Shown here in pieces: positions 47,914 through 59,701 of a stretch of 64,000 nt of DNA; the first letter of the stretch is position 1, and each line of letters begins with the position of its first letter. Under the pieces are notes generated by a model. The model saw only the letters and a list, made by a program, of their open reading frames with translations. It was not told the DNA's origin and ran no database searches. The position numbers were made by a program, and so were the translations under genes. This DNA is from Monocercomonoides exilis (taxonomy: Eukaryota; Preaxostyla; Oxymonadida; Polymastigidae), in NCBI GenBank assembly GCA_001643675.2, contig LSRY02000003.1, forward strand, positions 2,222,001 to 2,286,000, given 5' to 3'.

Positions 47914-49449
47914 CTAGTACACCGACTTCCCCAACTCCACACTCTCCGGCAGTTTAATCTCCGCCTCTGAACTTGCCATCTGGTTCGTCTGCATTTTGCT
48001 CGGCTGATAAAGGGCAGGCTGTGCAGCAGCTGTTGCGGCATAGCCCTGATAGGCATACGCATTCTTGTCGTATCCCCCACCCACCGCCGGCTGACCCATC
48101 ATCGGAGCCAGGCTCGCCCCGACAAACGCGCTGTTCCTCTTCCTGCGGCGGGTGACGATGCAGATGACAGTAACGACAGTCACAACGGACAGCGCAAGCA
48201 GCACAACCACAACGACAATGGCAATGATGCCGCCAGGTGTCAGCCTGTGCCTGTTGTCTGACGAGCGTTTTCGGAAGAGCAGATCGTCCATGTCGACGAC
48301 AAACGGGCGGGACTGCTTGTATGCTTTGCTCGTAGCAGGATACTCAAAAGTGGCATTGAACCTCGCTGGGAAGTCGTTTTCATGTATTTCAACTCGAACA
48401 TAACTCGAATTGACAGGCGTGATGGCAAGCTTCCGGAGCTCGTTGTCCGTCCCGTTTGCACAGAACATCAGCTCGCATGGCAGATAATGCAAAACAAATA
48501 TCGTCAGTGAGTAAATGTCTCCGCTAACAAATTCCGCACTCGAAACGGATTTGATAACCGGAGTGAAAAACGGTTCGCGATCTTCCGTGAGCGACGTTCC
48601 AGCCGCGCGGCATTTTCTCAGGTCAAAGAAATTTCCCTTTTCGTCGCTTCCAAATTTTTCATAAGTACCACTTGCATTGACGAGGCCATCTCCAATGCAC
48701 GTCAGAGGTCTTCTTGAATTATACACACTTTCAACTATTGACGAAGAAAACTCTACGTTACTCAGTTTAAGTGTGCCTTGATTCATGAACAAAGCCCCCA
48801 AAGTGCTTGATATGTCCGAATCATGTATTTCCGTTGTACAGTTATTTAGCTCGAAACAGGCATGATTCCAATTACAAACTTCTGTATCTTTCAAATGTTT
48901 TTTGTCGTAATTTGAAAGATCTGTGAAATGAACGTTTCGAATGGTAACGTTTGAAGTATCTGCAGTTATGACCTGATGAGCTTCGCTCATTTTTTCCCCT
49001 GGTTCAAGGTAATTTGCATAAAATATTGGACATTTAAGTGAAACTGATGAATTTTTCAAAATAAAGGCAATGGGAAAGCTATCAATTTTCCATATTAATG
49101 TAATGTTTATATATTCCAACGAAAGTTTTGCGTTTTCAACTTTGAAAAAATACTCACCTTTGTCATTCTCCAAACAGCAGTTTTGATCAGTTTCTTTTGA
49201 ATTGAAGACAGTTACCTCACCTTTAAGAATGTCCATTTTATCAATATAATAAGTGAATGGCTCTAAAGATATGTTACGCTTCAAATCATTGCTGGTTTTC
49301 TTTATCAAATACTGCAACTCAAGACATGGCTTTTCTTTTGTTCCGCAATCTTCGCTATTCACACCCTTTTTGTAGTGCACATAATACGTTACCGTATCGT
49401 CATCACTTAGGATAAATTCAACAACTAAACACAATTTCAAAAGCCACAT
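47914..49449 (-). CDS. Type I membrane protein with beta-helix-type ectodomain and Tyr/Ala-rich cytosolic tail, 511 residues
   Basis: This is a single-exon, intact gene, probably a surface protein. Residues 1-15 (MWLLKLCLVVEFILS) look like a signal peptide. Near the mature N-terminus, DCGTKEKPCLELQYL (about 34-48) is the CG...PC...Y motif found at the start of right-handed beta-helix domains in protist surface proteins, and also at the end of the long cassettes here. The ectodomain carries many N-glycosylation sequons (NIS, NIT, NSS, NVT, NCT, NAS, NGT, NAT). Residues about 406-433 form one strong transmembrane helix (GGIIAIVVVVVLLALSVVTV...), followed by RRRKR. A tail of about 78 residues holds several Tyr (YDKNAYAYQGYAATAAAQ, ALYQPSK, SVY at the end). 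Third positions in the C-terminal half are G/C-rich. The ligand is unknown. Confidence 0.8.
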   Translation of the reverse strand: MWLLKLCLVVEFILSDDDTVTYYVHYKKGVNSEDCGTKEKPCLELQYLIKKTSNDLKRNISLEPFTYYIDKMDILKGEVTVFNSKETDQNCCLENDKGEYFFKVENAKLSLEYINITLIWKIDSFPIAFILKNSSVSLKCPIFYANYLEPGEKMSEAHQVITADTSNVTIRNVHFTDLSNYDKKHLKDTEVCNWNHACFELNNCTTEIHDSDISSTLGALFMNQGTLKLSNVEFSSSIVESVYNSRRPLTCIGDGLVNASGTYEKFGSDEKGNFFDLRKCRAAGTSLTEDREPFFTPVIKSVSSAEFVSGDIYSLTIFVLHYLPCELMFCANGTDNELRKLAITPVNSSYVRVEIHENDFPARFNATFEYPATSKAYKQSRPFVVDMDDLLFRKRSSDNRHRLTPGGIIAIVVVVVLLALSVVTVVTVICIVTRRRKRNSAFVGASLAPMMGQPAVGGGYDKNAYAYQGYAATAAAQPALYQPSKMQTNQMASSEAEIKLPESVELGKSVY

Positions 49450-51671
49450 TCAAAAAAATGATCAAAACTCCACAATTATCTTACACTAATTTATTATAAT
49501 GGTAAATTTGATTTAAAAAATTGTTAAAAATTGTTCTTTATTTTTATAAATAAATGATTCATTTTTGCATTTCTGGTAAAAATTAAAACAAGAAATTATA
49601 TTTGTCTCTTCTATCAGTTGCACATCTTTCTGTCAAAAAAAAATTAGAAAATAATTAAGTTAAGTGGTTAAAAAATTTCTATCATAAAATGAGTTAAATC
49701 TTATTTTTTGTTTTCCGCAAATAGGTGATTATTTGTGAAATTATCGCTCCATTTATAAGACTGATTTTGTTCACTGGCATTAATATATATTGAAATTCGA
49801 AAAAATACATTTCTTTTTCTAAAGAGATAATATTTTTTTGTGATACGAATAAATAACTTATCCTTCTTCCTTCAAATTCCCTGAATTTTTATCTCATCAA
49901 AAAACTGTGCTTTCAATTTTTGAAAAATGAAGATTTTTCAAGTGAAAATATTTCTCATTATTTTTTCATAATTTCGATTTTTTGTTTCTTCATAAATGAA
50001 AGAAATTCATTTTCCCATAAAAATTTGATGTTATTCTGAACGAAGCAAAAATCCATCAGGTTATATATATTGCAACTTATTTCGAAGAATTATTTTTTTT
50101 TTTTGAATGACGATTTCAAAAAAAGTTAAAAATAATTTTCAAAATCGATTTGCATTCTATTTCGATCAAATAAACAATTTCGTTTGAAAGATTTTATGAA
50201 ATAGGTCGTACGAAATTTTGCTATATTTCGAAATCAATTAACAAGAATAGAATCAAAATTTGGGGCTATATATGTCTCAATTTTTTTGAAAAGTTCATTT
50301 TGTTAAATTTTCAAATAAAATAAAAATTTCAAATTTCAATCAAATTTCAGTTCACAATTATGAAATTTCCTGAAATTAGATATAAAAACAATGTCTTGAT
50401 TTTGTTTTTATATCAGCAAAATTTGGTGAGTGTGAACAGAAATTAGATTAAAATATGATATTTTTATTTTCTATGATAATTAAACAAAATGAACTTTTAA
50501 AAAAAATTTTGACATATTCTGTTTTAGGTATTTTCATTGAAAAATTATGCACTTTTCATTGACTTTTTGAGTTCAAAAAAACACAATAAAAATGTGTCCA
50601 TTTTTTGAAATTCGTGAAATGCTGGAAAATTTGAAGTTATGATTTCAACAATGCCTGTTTACGGAAATGAAAATCAAATAAATTTTTAAATCTGGCAAAG
50701 TGCAAAAATGTTATAAGAAAAACATTTTTTGCTTGCTTTGTGCATAAAAAGCTCCAAAGTCCGTATTTTCCCCCATTTGTTGAATCAAAAGTATGAAAAT
50801 TTATTTTTATAACTATATTTTTGTTCATTTTATCTTTGTATTTTCAAGAATTAAACAAGCACAAAAGTTGATAAATTTACAAAGAAATTATCAAAATAGT
50901 TTTTTATTCTGATATATCCTGATAATATTCAGTGTTCAATAATTGTCAGAAAACTGCATTGATTTGACACCCGTTTTCAAATTTCACATATTTAAAACAT
51001 GATGTAATTGTTGAATTATTGATTCATGAAATTTTCTGAAAGTTTGATATTTAAAAAATTTTGAAAAATTCAAATTTATTTTCCCCATATTTTTATCAAG
51101 CTTATGAAACGAAAGAAACAATAAACTGAACAAATAGTTTCCAAAAGAAGAATAATCCAATAAAATTTCATGTTATGATAGATATTGCATTTCAATTTCA
51201 AATGAACTGCTAATTTCATTTATTTCTGTAGAAAATAATTTTTATTTAATTTTTATTTTTATTTTAATTTTAATTTTTATTTTATTTTTGTTTCTTTTCA
51301 TCAAATAATACTGATAATAAGTGTCTGAAGTGATATAACAAAAAATAACCATTCTCTTATCTAATATAAAATTTTCAATGAACAAATGATTATTCAGAAA
51401 ATAAAACTGAAGGTATTTTGATGATTGGGAGAAGTATAAAACAATGATTTTTCGATTCTTTGTTGGAATAAAAAGAATTTCAATTCTAAAAAGATTTGAG
51501 AAAAAGAGAAACAAAAAGAAATTCATATTTGCCATCATATAAATTATATTGAAAATTGTTTGTGAAAAAATAATTGAAAATCTCAACACTATATGCAAAT
51601 TAATGTTAAAATTATTTATTTTTAATAATTTAATGAATTTTAAATAAATAATTGTTATTTTTTGATTTTAA
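49450..51671. other. AT-rich gap; right end is the P7 type II upstream region
   Basis: No gene is supported. About 50.52-50.66 kb repeats sequence from 1.90-2.03 kb in reverse complement. About 51.24-51.67 kb is homologous to the regions upstream of P1 (23.9-24.2 kb) and P5 (40.85-41.1 kb). It contains an ATTTTTATTTT-like tandem at 51240-51292. Confidence 0.55.
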
Positions 51672-52934
51672 CATTCTTTCTTCACATCTCTATTGTCATC
51701 CACTCAACTCTCTTTCTTCCATTCCCTCAACAGCCCCTCCACTTCTCTCTCTGCCTTCAACACCTCTTTCCTTCATCAAACTCGATCTTCATCAAATGCA
51801 CCTATCGTTCATATTGGAACTGAAACTGAAAGAAAATCACCTGGAAGATTGGCCACTTTTGATGAGAATAGCCATTGTTTTGAGTGGTGTGAATGGAAAG
51901 ATTCAAATGGAGGAAACGATCATGGAGGAGCACTTAAAGTCTTTTGTGTAAATGCCAACCTCACAATCACTTCTTGTTCATTCAACAAATGTTCGATCAC
52001 AGGCGATACTGGTGGTGGAGCGTTATACAGTTACTGTTTGCAAAATGAGAATATTGCAAAATCAAATTTTTCAAACTGTTCTGCTCCTCATGGAGGTGCA
52101 ATTGATATTGATGGCAGACAATCATCTTCCATTTATTCATTTTCTGATAACAAAGTCGAAAATTGTTCAATAACTAGCATTTATGGAACTGGATGGTATT
52201 TTTATATTGGTGATTTTTCTTCAAACGGCCAATTCTTGTTCATCAAATGCAAGTGCATCGCAAATACTGGTGGAGATTCCACTGGTTCTTTAACATTTCA
52301 TCACAGTCCAGTTAACAAACCAAATCAATTTTCAATCAATGATTGTCAGTTTAGAAATAACAAATTGACAAATGCATCTTCTACACGCGGAGGTGCAGCG
52401 ATGTGTTTTTATCCTCCATATCCTTGGATGAGTGGAGTTAAATTCATCACATTCTGCTTCTTCGATAGCAACACTGCAACTAATGGCAGAGGGAATGATG
52501 TATTCTTCAATGGAAGCAGCATCACTCAATCTCCTTTCCAGCAATGCGGTTCAACAACTCCAACAAAAAGAGTGTGGAATGCAGGAACTGCAGATAGCAG
52601 TGTGTACAATGGATGGCTTCCAATCATCGACCAGAACAAAATCGTTGCCAGCAATGGAACTGATGTCGATGCCTGTGGCAGACCCCAACAGACCCCATGT
52701 GCCACCATCGAGTATGCCCTCACTGGCTTCATTTCCCTCCTCCAAGACGCCTCTCTCACCCTCCTCACCTCAACATTTGTTCCAACTCAAACACTCACTT
52801 TCAGCGCGGTTGACACAAAAATCAATGGAAATGATAAACTTTTTCTTACGTTCTTTCCTTTCCTTCATTTTCTCATTTTCGCCATTTTCCATGTCATAGA
52901 AAAATTCATGAGCTTTCATAGCTTTTTCAACTGA
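51672..52934 (+). CDS. Cassette P7: beta-helix protein fragment, long type, mosaic of P3-like and P2/P5-like parts
   Basis: The open frame spans about 420 codons, opens after a TAA and has no in-frame ATG near its beginning. The first half (NTSFLHQTRSSSNAPIVHIG to FYIGDFSSNGQF) is nearly identical in DNA to P3. The middle (KCKCIANTGGDSTGSLTF) and the block SPFQQCGSTTPTKRVWNAG resemble P2. The end (DACGRPQQTPCATIEYAL) matches P1/P4/P5. Conserved core: ATNGRGNDVFFNGSSITQSP. The upstream region is type II, like P1, with the ATG of that leader followed by a stop. No anchor is present. This copy gives the clearest evidence of recombination between cassettes. Confidence 0.65.
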   Translation, partial: HSFFTSLLSSTQLSFFHSLNSPSTSLSAFNTSFLHQTRSSSNAPIVHIGTETERKSPGRLATFDENSHCFEWCEWKDSNGGNDHGGALKVFCVNANLTITSCSFNKCSITGDTGGGALYSYCLQNENIAKSNFSNCSAPHGGAIDIDGRQSSSIYSFSDNKVENCSITSIYGTGWYFYIGDFSSNGQFLFIKCKCIANTGGDSTGSLTFHHSPVNKPNQFSINDCQFRNNKLTNASSTRGGAAMCFYPPYPWMSGVKFITFCFFDSNTATNGRGNDVFFNGSSITQSPFQQCGSTTPTKRVWNAGTADSSVYNGWLPIIDQNKIVASNGTDVDACGRPQQTPCATIEYALTGFISLLQDASLTLLTSTFVPTQTLTFSAVDTKINGNDKLFLTFFPFLHFLIFAIFHVIEKFMSFHSFFN

Positions 52935-53680
52935 CGTATATATCATCACTAATTTTTTCAAAATCCTTAACGTCAGCTCAAATAAACATATTTCTTCGTC
53001 ATTTCTTCATCTATTTTCTCCTTTTCATCAAAGGCAAATTCCGCTTGTTGCTTTACATCATCTATTTCTTCTCTTCAACATGCATTTCTTCAATCATATT
53101 CGAAGGTTTTTCAATTATTATATTTTCATCAGCTTTCATATTTCAACTTGTTCGCGTCCGATTAGCGCAACAACCTCTTTGAAATTTCCCTTCAAATAAG
53201 TCTTTTTCTCAAAATAGCTTTTCCTTTTCTTCTCATTTTCAACTATTTGCTCCAGTTTCGTAGCTGCAAAATCTTCCGAAGGTTATTTTTTGGAACCCAT
53301 CCATTCCAAGCAAAAATTGCTTCAACGTTCTAACCTTTTCACTTCAAATGCTTCATCTTCCAAATAAAAATGCCAGAATTGGTTCAGTTGTTGATAACGT
53401 GCAGATTTTTCTTTGCTTTGTGCAGAATCACTTCCGTCGAAATATAATTTCTGCTGATATTCATTAATTGAATAAATATTTCTTTGTATCTTTCCAAATC
53501 GCAACGATAGATGAGGTCTGGCCCTGGGTTCGATGAGAGTTGAATGAAACGTAAAAATCAACATAATTCTTGATGTTCATCGAAGAAGGCGTTGAAGAAG
53601 ACAAAGAAGAAGATAATATGAAAAGACTGATGTTGAACAGATGGCTTTTTTTCTCATCGGAATTGTTAAAAAAAATGAAA
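52935..53680. repeat. L-type 3' flank of cassette P7
   Basis: It contains CATTTTCCATGTCATAGAAA, ATTAGCGCAACAACCTCTTT (compare 27910) and GATGAGGTCTGGCCCTGGGT. It is a diverged copy of the flanks after P2 and P5. No intact gene is present. Confidence 0.6.
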
Positions 53681-54660
53681 CGAAGAATCATTTGACGATT
53701 GATCTGCCGAGTTTAGGAAAAGTGAATGAAGCTATTTTCCTTTCGGTTTTGTGGTACTGCTGATTGCACAGCTTAAATGCATCAGAAGGTCGATAGCCTG
53801 ATCCAACTAGTTGAATGTGAAAACGGCATTGAAGAAGCATAAGATAATGGTGAAGATGGCGTAGCAGGTGGGAAAGAATAAAACGTAGAAGAAGATGAAG
53901 AAGATGAAGAAAAAGAAGAAGAAGTTATTGAGAGATGAACAATCAGTCAAATAATATTTCTGAATAAGATGATGAAAATGACTCGTATGATATTGTCAGT
54001 TGGTTAAATGTCACATTTGATAAGTTGACTTCAGAAGGAATATAAAACCCCAATAACAAATAAAATTGGCCAATTCGCATTAATAAGTCAATGAAAACTG
54101 ATATTCTCAGTTCATTTGCAAACTTTGTGTGGTTTCATTTCCTTTCTCTTCAAAAACAAAAAACAATGGCGTATGAATGCTGGCTCCGAAAATACAAAAG
54201 GCATCAAATGAAGATGAATACGAAGATGAAGAGGAAAAGGAAGAAGTTGAATAAGGTGAAGAATATGATGCTAAAGAAGATTGCTTTGCTTGTTTTGAGG
54301 TTGATGGTGATGAATGAGATGATAAAGACGAAGAAGAAGACGAAGAAAAAGAAAAAGAAGGAGAAGGAGAAGAAGAATGAACAGGAGAAGGAGTGCTGTG
54401 TGCGGAATATATCTGTCGGAGATAAAGCTTTCAGGTCGCATTTCTCCGAATGAGAATGTTCTCATTTGCTTATTTTGGAATTGACGGAAAGAAGAAGAAG
54501 ATGAAGATGATGAAGATGATGAAGATGATGATAATGCTGATGAAAAAGGAGAAGAAGGAGAAGGAGGAGAAGAAGAAGAAGGAGAAGATGATGATGATGA
54601 AAATATGAAAAAGTCGAATATGCCAAAACTCATTCATTCTCATTCAATCACATTCAATTC
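53681..54660. repeat. Duplicated low-complexity block (copy 3), GAA/GAT-rich
   Basis: 53770-54240 matches 28490-28990 in direct orientation. A Lys-rich frame of 120 codons (54091-54453) reads ECWLRKYKRHQMKMNT and then a Lys/Glu run. On the opposite strand the same DNA is poly-Ser. With homologous copies broken, neither is supported as a gene. Confidence 0.45.
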
Positions 54661-57480
54661 TGCTCTGTGTGTGTGTGTGTGACTGCAACAGCATGTCGAG
54701 CAGCTTCAGTTGGATCATCTGAAATCCCACAACCAGCAGTCGACTGCAACAAGACACCAAACAGCACAACAAATTGTCCCTCCTCTCCTCTCCTCTCTTC
54801 TCCTGAGTCTGTCAACACATTCACCCAGCCACAGACAGATTGTCTTCCTCATTCCCAGCGTTCAGAAACAGCCTGCTCCTCTCCCACAAAAAAAAAAACT
54901 GCACCCAGCCAATCTGCTGCTCCAATCACATTCAGACAATTCAAATGTTCGCATGAAAATAATATCAATCGCTTCGCATTCCAATTCCGAGCAGGCGCTC
55001 CTCAAAAAATGCTTGTTCCATCATCTCCTGCAGCTCCTGCGCCGCAGACTCGCCCCCAATCCAAAACTCGTATGAATTCTGCAATTAATTCGCATATCCC
55101 GCTGCTTCAGGCGCTTCTCCCAGGAAGCCCATCGCTTCATCTCAGCAGCAGCGTCTTCCCCATTTTTTGAGGCATTTCCCCTTCAGCAAGAAGATTCTCG
55201 ATGCCTTCACCAAAGCCTGTCTCTGCCACAATCAGCAAATCTCACTCAATCGAGGCCGGCTGACCAAAAGCAGCAAAGCAAGCTCCAGAAAACATAGCAC
55301 AGAACAAAACCAAACTCTCTCCAGATTGCACTCAAAATGCATCGCTTCTCCAATGACAAGCAAAATCGCCCAAACGAAATCGGCCTTCCTGCCTGAAACG
55401 TCCCATCCAGCCTCAAACATTCGCTGATCGCCATCCAAAAATAAAAAAAGAAAAGAAAAGAAATTGTTGCATTTCTCCGCTTCTTCGCATCGCACACTCC
55501 AAAAAGTTGCTTTTCTCGCTCATCTGCCCCTCCTTCCCCATTTTGTTTGCTTGTTTGTTTGTTTGGCCTCTCAATCCATGCTGCCACTCTTTTCCTCATA
55601 TTTTCTTCTTCAACAGCAAAATAACAGCCCTCGCAAATTCGTGCTGAATCGCCCTGCATGCGGAGCAAGCGATTCTCCTGCTGCCAGACTTGCCTTCCCA
55701 GCACATCCCCTGCCGTGCCCTAACAAAAGCAGAGCATTCACATTCGAACTGAAATTACCCTGCGGCAATCGCCTTGCTGCTGGCACTTGTGCTCCAACAG
55801 CATCTGCAGCTCCAAGCACCCGCTCTATTGCGGTCGCTTTTATCGCCACAACACTCCCTTCCAACGAAGCGCTCTCAGCAACTGCTGTAGTTGCACCCCG
55901 CCGGTTCCAATGACAGAATCTCCCTGATCCAACATTGCAGGCACAGCCCTCAATTTCGAACTCTTTTGCAGCAGGTCTAATGGCATCCTCCACTTGTGCC
56001 TTTGCAGTGATTCCATCATCCAAATGCATCGCCCTTATGCTTCTCCAATCCGCATGCCCCAAGGGCTCGCCCATCTGAGGTTAATGCGATCCAGAACAAC
56101 TCTTTCAAACATTTCCTTTGCGCGCTGCTTGCTCACCAGTCACAAAAACGAATCAATCCTTAAGGGGAAGTTTTTTCAATAATGATTTTATAGCAGTAAT
56201 CGAACTATTCATTGCATCGTCATACACGGCTACTCACTGCCGAGTGCACAAATTAATTCTCCACAAGAACGCAAACCCAAACCCAATTCGAGGATGGCCA
56301 CGCTTTGCTTTGCACTCGTATCGGGAAAAAAAGTGGAACTATATATCCCCAAAGCCAATCCCCTTGCCGACGATACAAACAGCATCAGTGATGCCATGGC
56401 AGAGGAAAGAAGACAAAGACAGCACATTCAATGAGACAGAAGAATTTCAAGCAGAAAAATTTCTTTTCAAGCCCAAAAGTGAAAATGTTCTCATAGAATT
56501 CATTCATTGCACGAGTAATGCAGTTGTAAAATGCAATGATCTCCTTGTTGCGACAAATCAGCATCCGGATCTGCGTTCTCACACAAAAACTATCAAATTA
56601 ACCGCTCAAACAAATTGAAACTCATGCCACAAAAACAGGGCGTCTTCCCCGCATGTAATGATTTATGCTCTTGCAAAAGGAACTGGCTTGATGGTAATAC
56701 ATATTTTCGTTCAGAGACAGCTCGTTTCGGACAAAACTTGCCCATCTTAATTTCTAAAAAGTTTTCCTTTTGCACACTGCTTCCGAGCACTTGCCTCACG
56801 CAACACAATTTTGTTCTTCCAATTCCATCTCAATTTAATGCTGCAGTCTGGTTTGAATCATCAGCCAGCTGATTTAAATCATTCTGCACAATGCCCGATT
56901 CGTTCCAAGGTTCAGCGCAATTAACCTTCACGAAAATATATTGGCGCAAATTTTACATTTCTAGACAAACAGAGAAAAGCATATTATGAGCGTAAAACGA
57001 CTCAAAACTCGCATAAAAATTCAATATAGTGTTTCGTATTTGATTATGGTTATAAATTCATCATTATCGAGCAAAGCATGGGAGCTATTCGTCACAAGAT
57101 TTGTTAATAATTATTTGCAACAAATGAAAAGCAAATATTGTTTTCGGAATCAATCGAACAGTCGTCATGGAAAAAATGGATTATGATCATCAAAATGCTT
57201 TTGAACTTTATTTCTTGAAGCTGTTTTGAATTGGGCTTGCTTGGGTTATTGTGCGGAAGCAGTTCGTTTAAAAGCTGGATGAAATATTTTCATTTGTGTT
57301 TGTGAGTTATTTTTCATGCTTTGTTGTTCATGAATGGAAACAATTTTTCTGCAGAATGAATGGTGCGTCAGCGCAAAGCGCTGCACCTGTACAGCAATAG
57401 ACGAAGGACAATGATACTCTACAATTGTTGCTAAGGTTCGCATTCCAATGGGCCCAGAAGAAAGATTTGAATATGGAAAG
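54661..57480. pseudogene. GC-richer region with decayed coding sequence, probably from a minus-strand gene
   Basis: Base composition is clearly richer in G+C than neighbours, as in real exons of this window, but no long model can be built. On the minus strand, protein-like pieces occur in different frames: KEMFERVVLDRINLRWASPW (near 56.1 kb), MHLDDGITAKAQVEDAIRPA, VVAIKATAIERVLGAADAVG, then EGIENLLAEGEMPQKMGK (near 55.2 kb) and ELQEMMEQAFFEERLLGI (near 55.0 kb). Plus-strand frames at 54667, 55167, 55464 and 56118 are Ser/Pro/His-rich, as expected for antisense shadows. The ancestral family is not recognised. A TG microsatellite sits at 54666-54682. Confidence 0.4.
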
Positions 57481-57639
57481 TCTTTATGAATGGTAATTGT
57501 TCAGAATATTGGAGAATACGAAATTAAAGAGGGGGACGAAAAATATCCATTTGAACATACGAAAATAATACTTTTTTCGATAATGCTGAAGTTATGTTTG
57601 TGTAATAAACCGATGGATATGCTTCGTTTTGGTCATCAT

Positions 57640-58590
57640 ATATTTTCAAGCTAGATTGAGCAAAGAGAAAGAGAAAAAGAAGAACAGGGAAATGTGGAAA
57701 AGAAGAAATTAAAGAATTGTCTGAGCAAAATGAAAAGCTCAAACACTCAAGCGAGTCTAGCACGACCATTGAAAAGGAATAAAGGCAAATGGATAACTGC
57801 AAAGAAAAATAAAGGAGGCAACAATAACAAAAGGAGTACGAACAAGAAAAAATGAAGGAAGGGAACTCCCATTTGCGAATGACAAAACAAGTGGTTGAAA
57901 AGGCGACGAATTTGATTACAAACGATGAGCAAGACAAGGGAATGTTTTGTGTTTGCCTGTACCAAACAAAGACAGCAAACAGCAATATCTGCTGAATCGA
58001 CTGCTTATTTCGTTCATTTGTTCTTCGACTTGTTTGCCTCAGCTGCAAGTCCAATAAAGCAACAGGGCTTACAAACGCAGTTGCCTGACAAAAACAAAAG
58101 GACTTATTTTTGCAGAGCGAAACAACGGAACAGGAAGCAAGTTTGAAGGGGTAAAAAATCCGCCTTCAAGACAGCCACGAGTTACAAAGCATGGTAGAGT
58201 ATCCCAACAGAGAAATGATTCATTGCAGCAAATAGACATGGAAATGAAAAAAGGAAGATTTGCCAAAAGAGACGAATGACAGGGCATCACAAGAGGAAAG
58301 CAAAGAAGAAAATGAAAATATTTGCCAACTTTGTGATGCAAATGAGAAAGAAAAATGAAAAAGATGAAGAAAACTGCCGAAAAGTGGAAGACTTGAGATT
58401 GATTCTAAATGAGTAGGAAACAGCGAAGCAAAACACGATAAAGCGAAATGAACGCGAGTGTGGTGGCAACAAAAAAAGAGAAATGAGCAGAAGAGATATT
58501 TCAAGCAAACGAAAAACAGCACCAAAGTGATCAAAAACAAACAAGAAAAGGAAAGGAAAAAAAAATGTCAGTTTGGATTTTATTGAAAAG
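57640..58590 (+). pseudogene. Decayed coiled-coil gene
   Basis: One plus frame reads EEIKELSEQNEKLKHSSESS, then a Gln/Lys/Glu-rich stretch, QDSHELQSMVEYPNREMI and EESKEENENICQLCDANE. It is interrupted by TAA, TAG and TGA codons. Several stops stand where CAA, CAG or CGA would suit the context, as expected after C-to-T changes. No start, domain or intact neighbour exon is seen. The frame probably descends from a long coiled-coil protein. Confidence 0.45.
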
Positions 58591-59701
58591 AAAAATGCTG
58601 CAGTATCAAACAGGTGGTTCATTGCTGTTATCGTCCTTTTCTTGATCTTCTTCAGATCAACTGAGTGTGCTCCAAAGTGTGTCAAATGCTTGCTGCTTGT
58701 TGTTGCATGCTATTCTTTTCATCTTCACAGGCTTTTTTGTTTTGTCTCGTTGCTTTCCACTTTTCTTTTCCAGAAAAAGCTCAATCTTGTGTTGCTCTCC
58801 CCTGCTCGCTTCCGAAGCATTGATATTTATCAACGCTTTTTGTCTCAAACTACATTGACGTTGAAAGGTGTTTGCACAACTTAAGCTTCGTGCGACAATC
58901 ACATGCTAATAAAAGTGATGGCGAGGGTTATTCCACTTGCCCCATTCCTTCGTTTTCTGCTTCCTTTTCCTCCTCATTTTTATCAAACTTCTGCAACATC
59001 ATCGCAAGGATTCCACCTTTCAAATCACATCTCTGTTGTTTGTGATGCCTTTCATCTTCGTCCTCCTCACTCACTTCCATGGATATCAAAAATATTGTTA
59101 TTTTCTTCCCATCAAAATCCATCAGATTCAATGACGGGCCTTATCTCCTGTGACTATTCAGGAGCACAACACTTATTTTCAATCTGTCGCAACCAGTGGT
59201 CGAGTCTGTGCAGGAATGGAAGTGATGCTATTTTTAGCCAAGAAAAGCCGATCAGCAGGCGCACAACAAAAAACACAGAGAGAGATCGATTCTTTCTTTT
59301 TCATTTGGAGGTTGAAGGGTATGCAGAAGAAAAAGAAGAAGGAGGAGGAGAAGCTGTTCAGAACGAGTGATTTGACAGTGTCTTTCGAGAGATTTTGCAA
59401 CATCATGTGCATTCAACGAGTCGCGAAAAATAAAAAGAGAAGATGAACTGAATTTGAAGGAGAAGTGCATTCAAATGAGGATTTACGAAAGGGGGGCATG
59501 AATAGCATGCAGACAAATTGGAATGGAAAAATTGAAGAAATTATAATTTATGTGAAACTACAAGATATCGTCGAAGAAATACTCTTTTTGAAGAAAGGAA
59601 AAAGATAATACCTTCGCACTGAGGGCTGACTCGAAATTGAAGAAACAAAATTAGAGAAACTTATGAGGATATATTTTTTCTGCGTTGATGTTATTCTTTT
59701 T
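58591..59701. repeat. Distal relic and L-type 3' flank of cassette P8
   Basis: At 59230-59300 the frame AKKSRSAGAQQKTQREID is the least decayed version of the relic seen downstream of P1 and P4, where CGA has become TGA. A piece at 59560-59610 resembles the VEEILF relic near 22.45 kb. Short hydrophobic frames at 58.6-59.1 kb are not supported as genes. Confidence 0.45.

Noticed and set aside
51242-51598. Possible small hydrophobic protein shared upstream of P7 (minus) and P1 (plus, 23922-24182)
   Set aside because: The frames are similar because the type II upstream regions are homologous. The region upstream of P5 breaks the frame, so a promoter or flank explanation is preferred.
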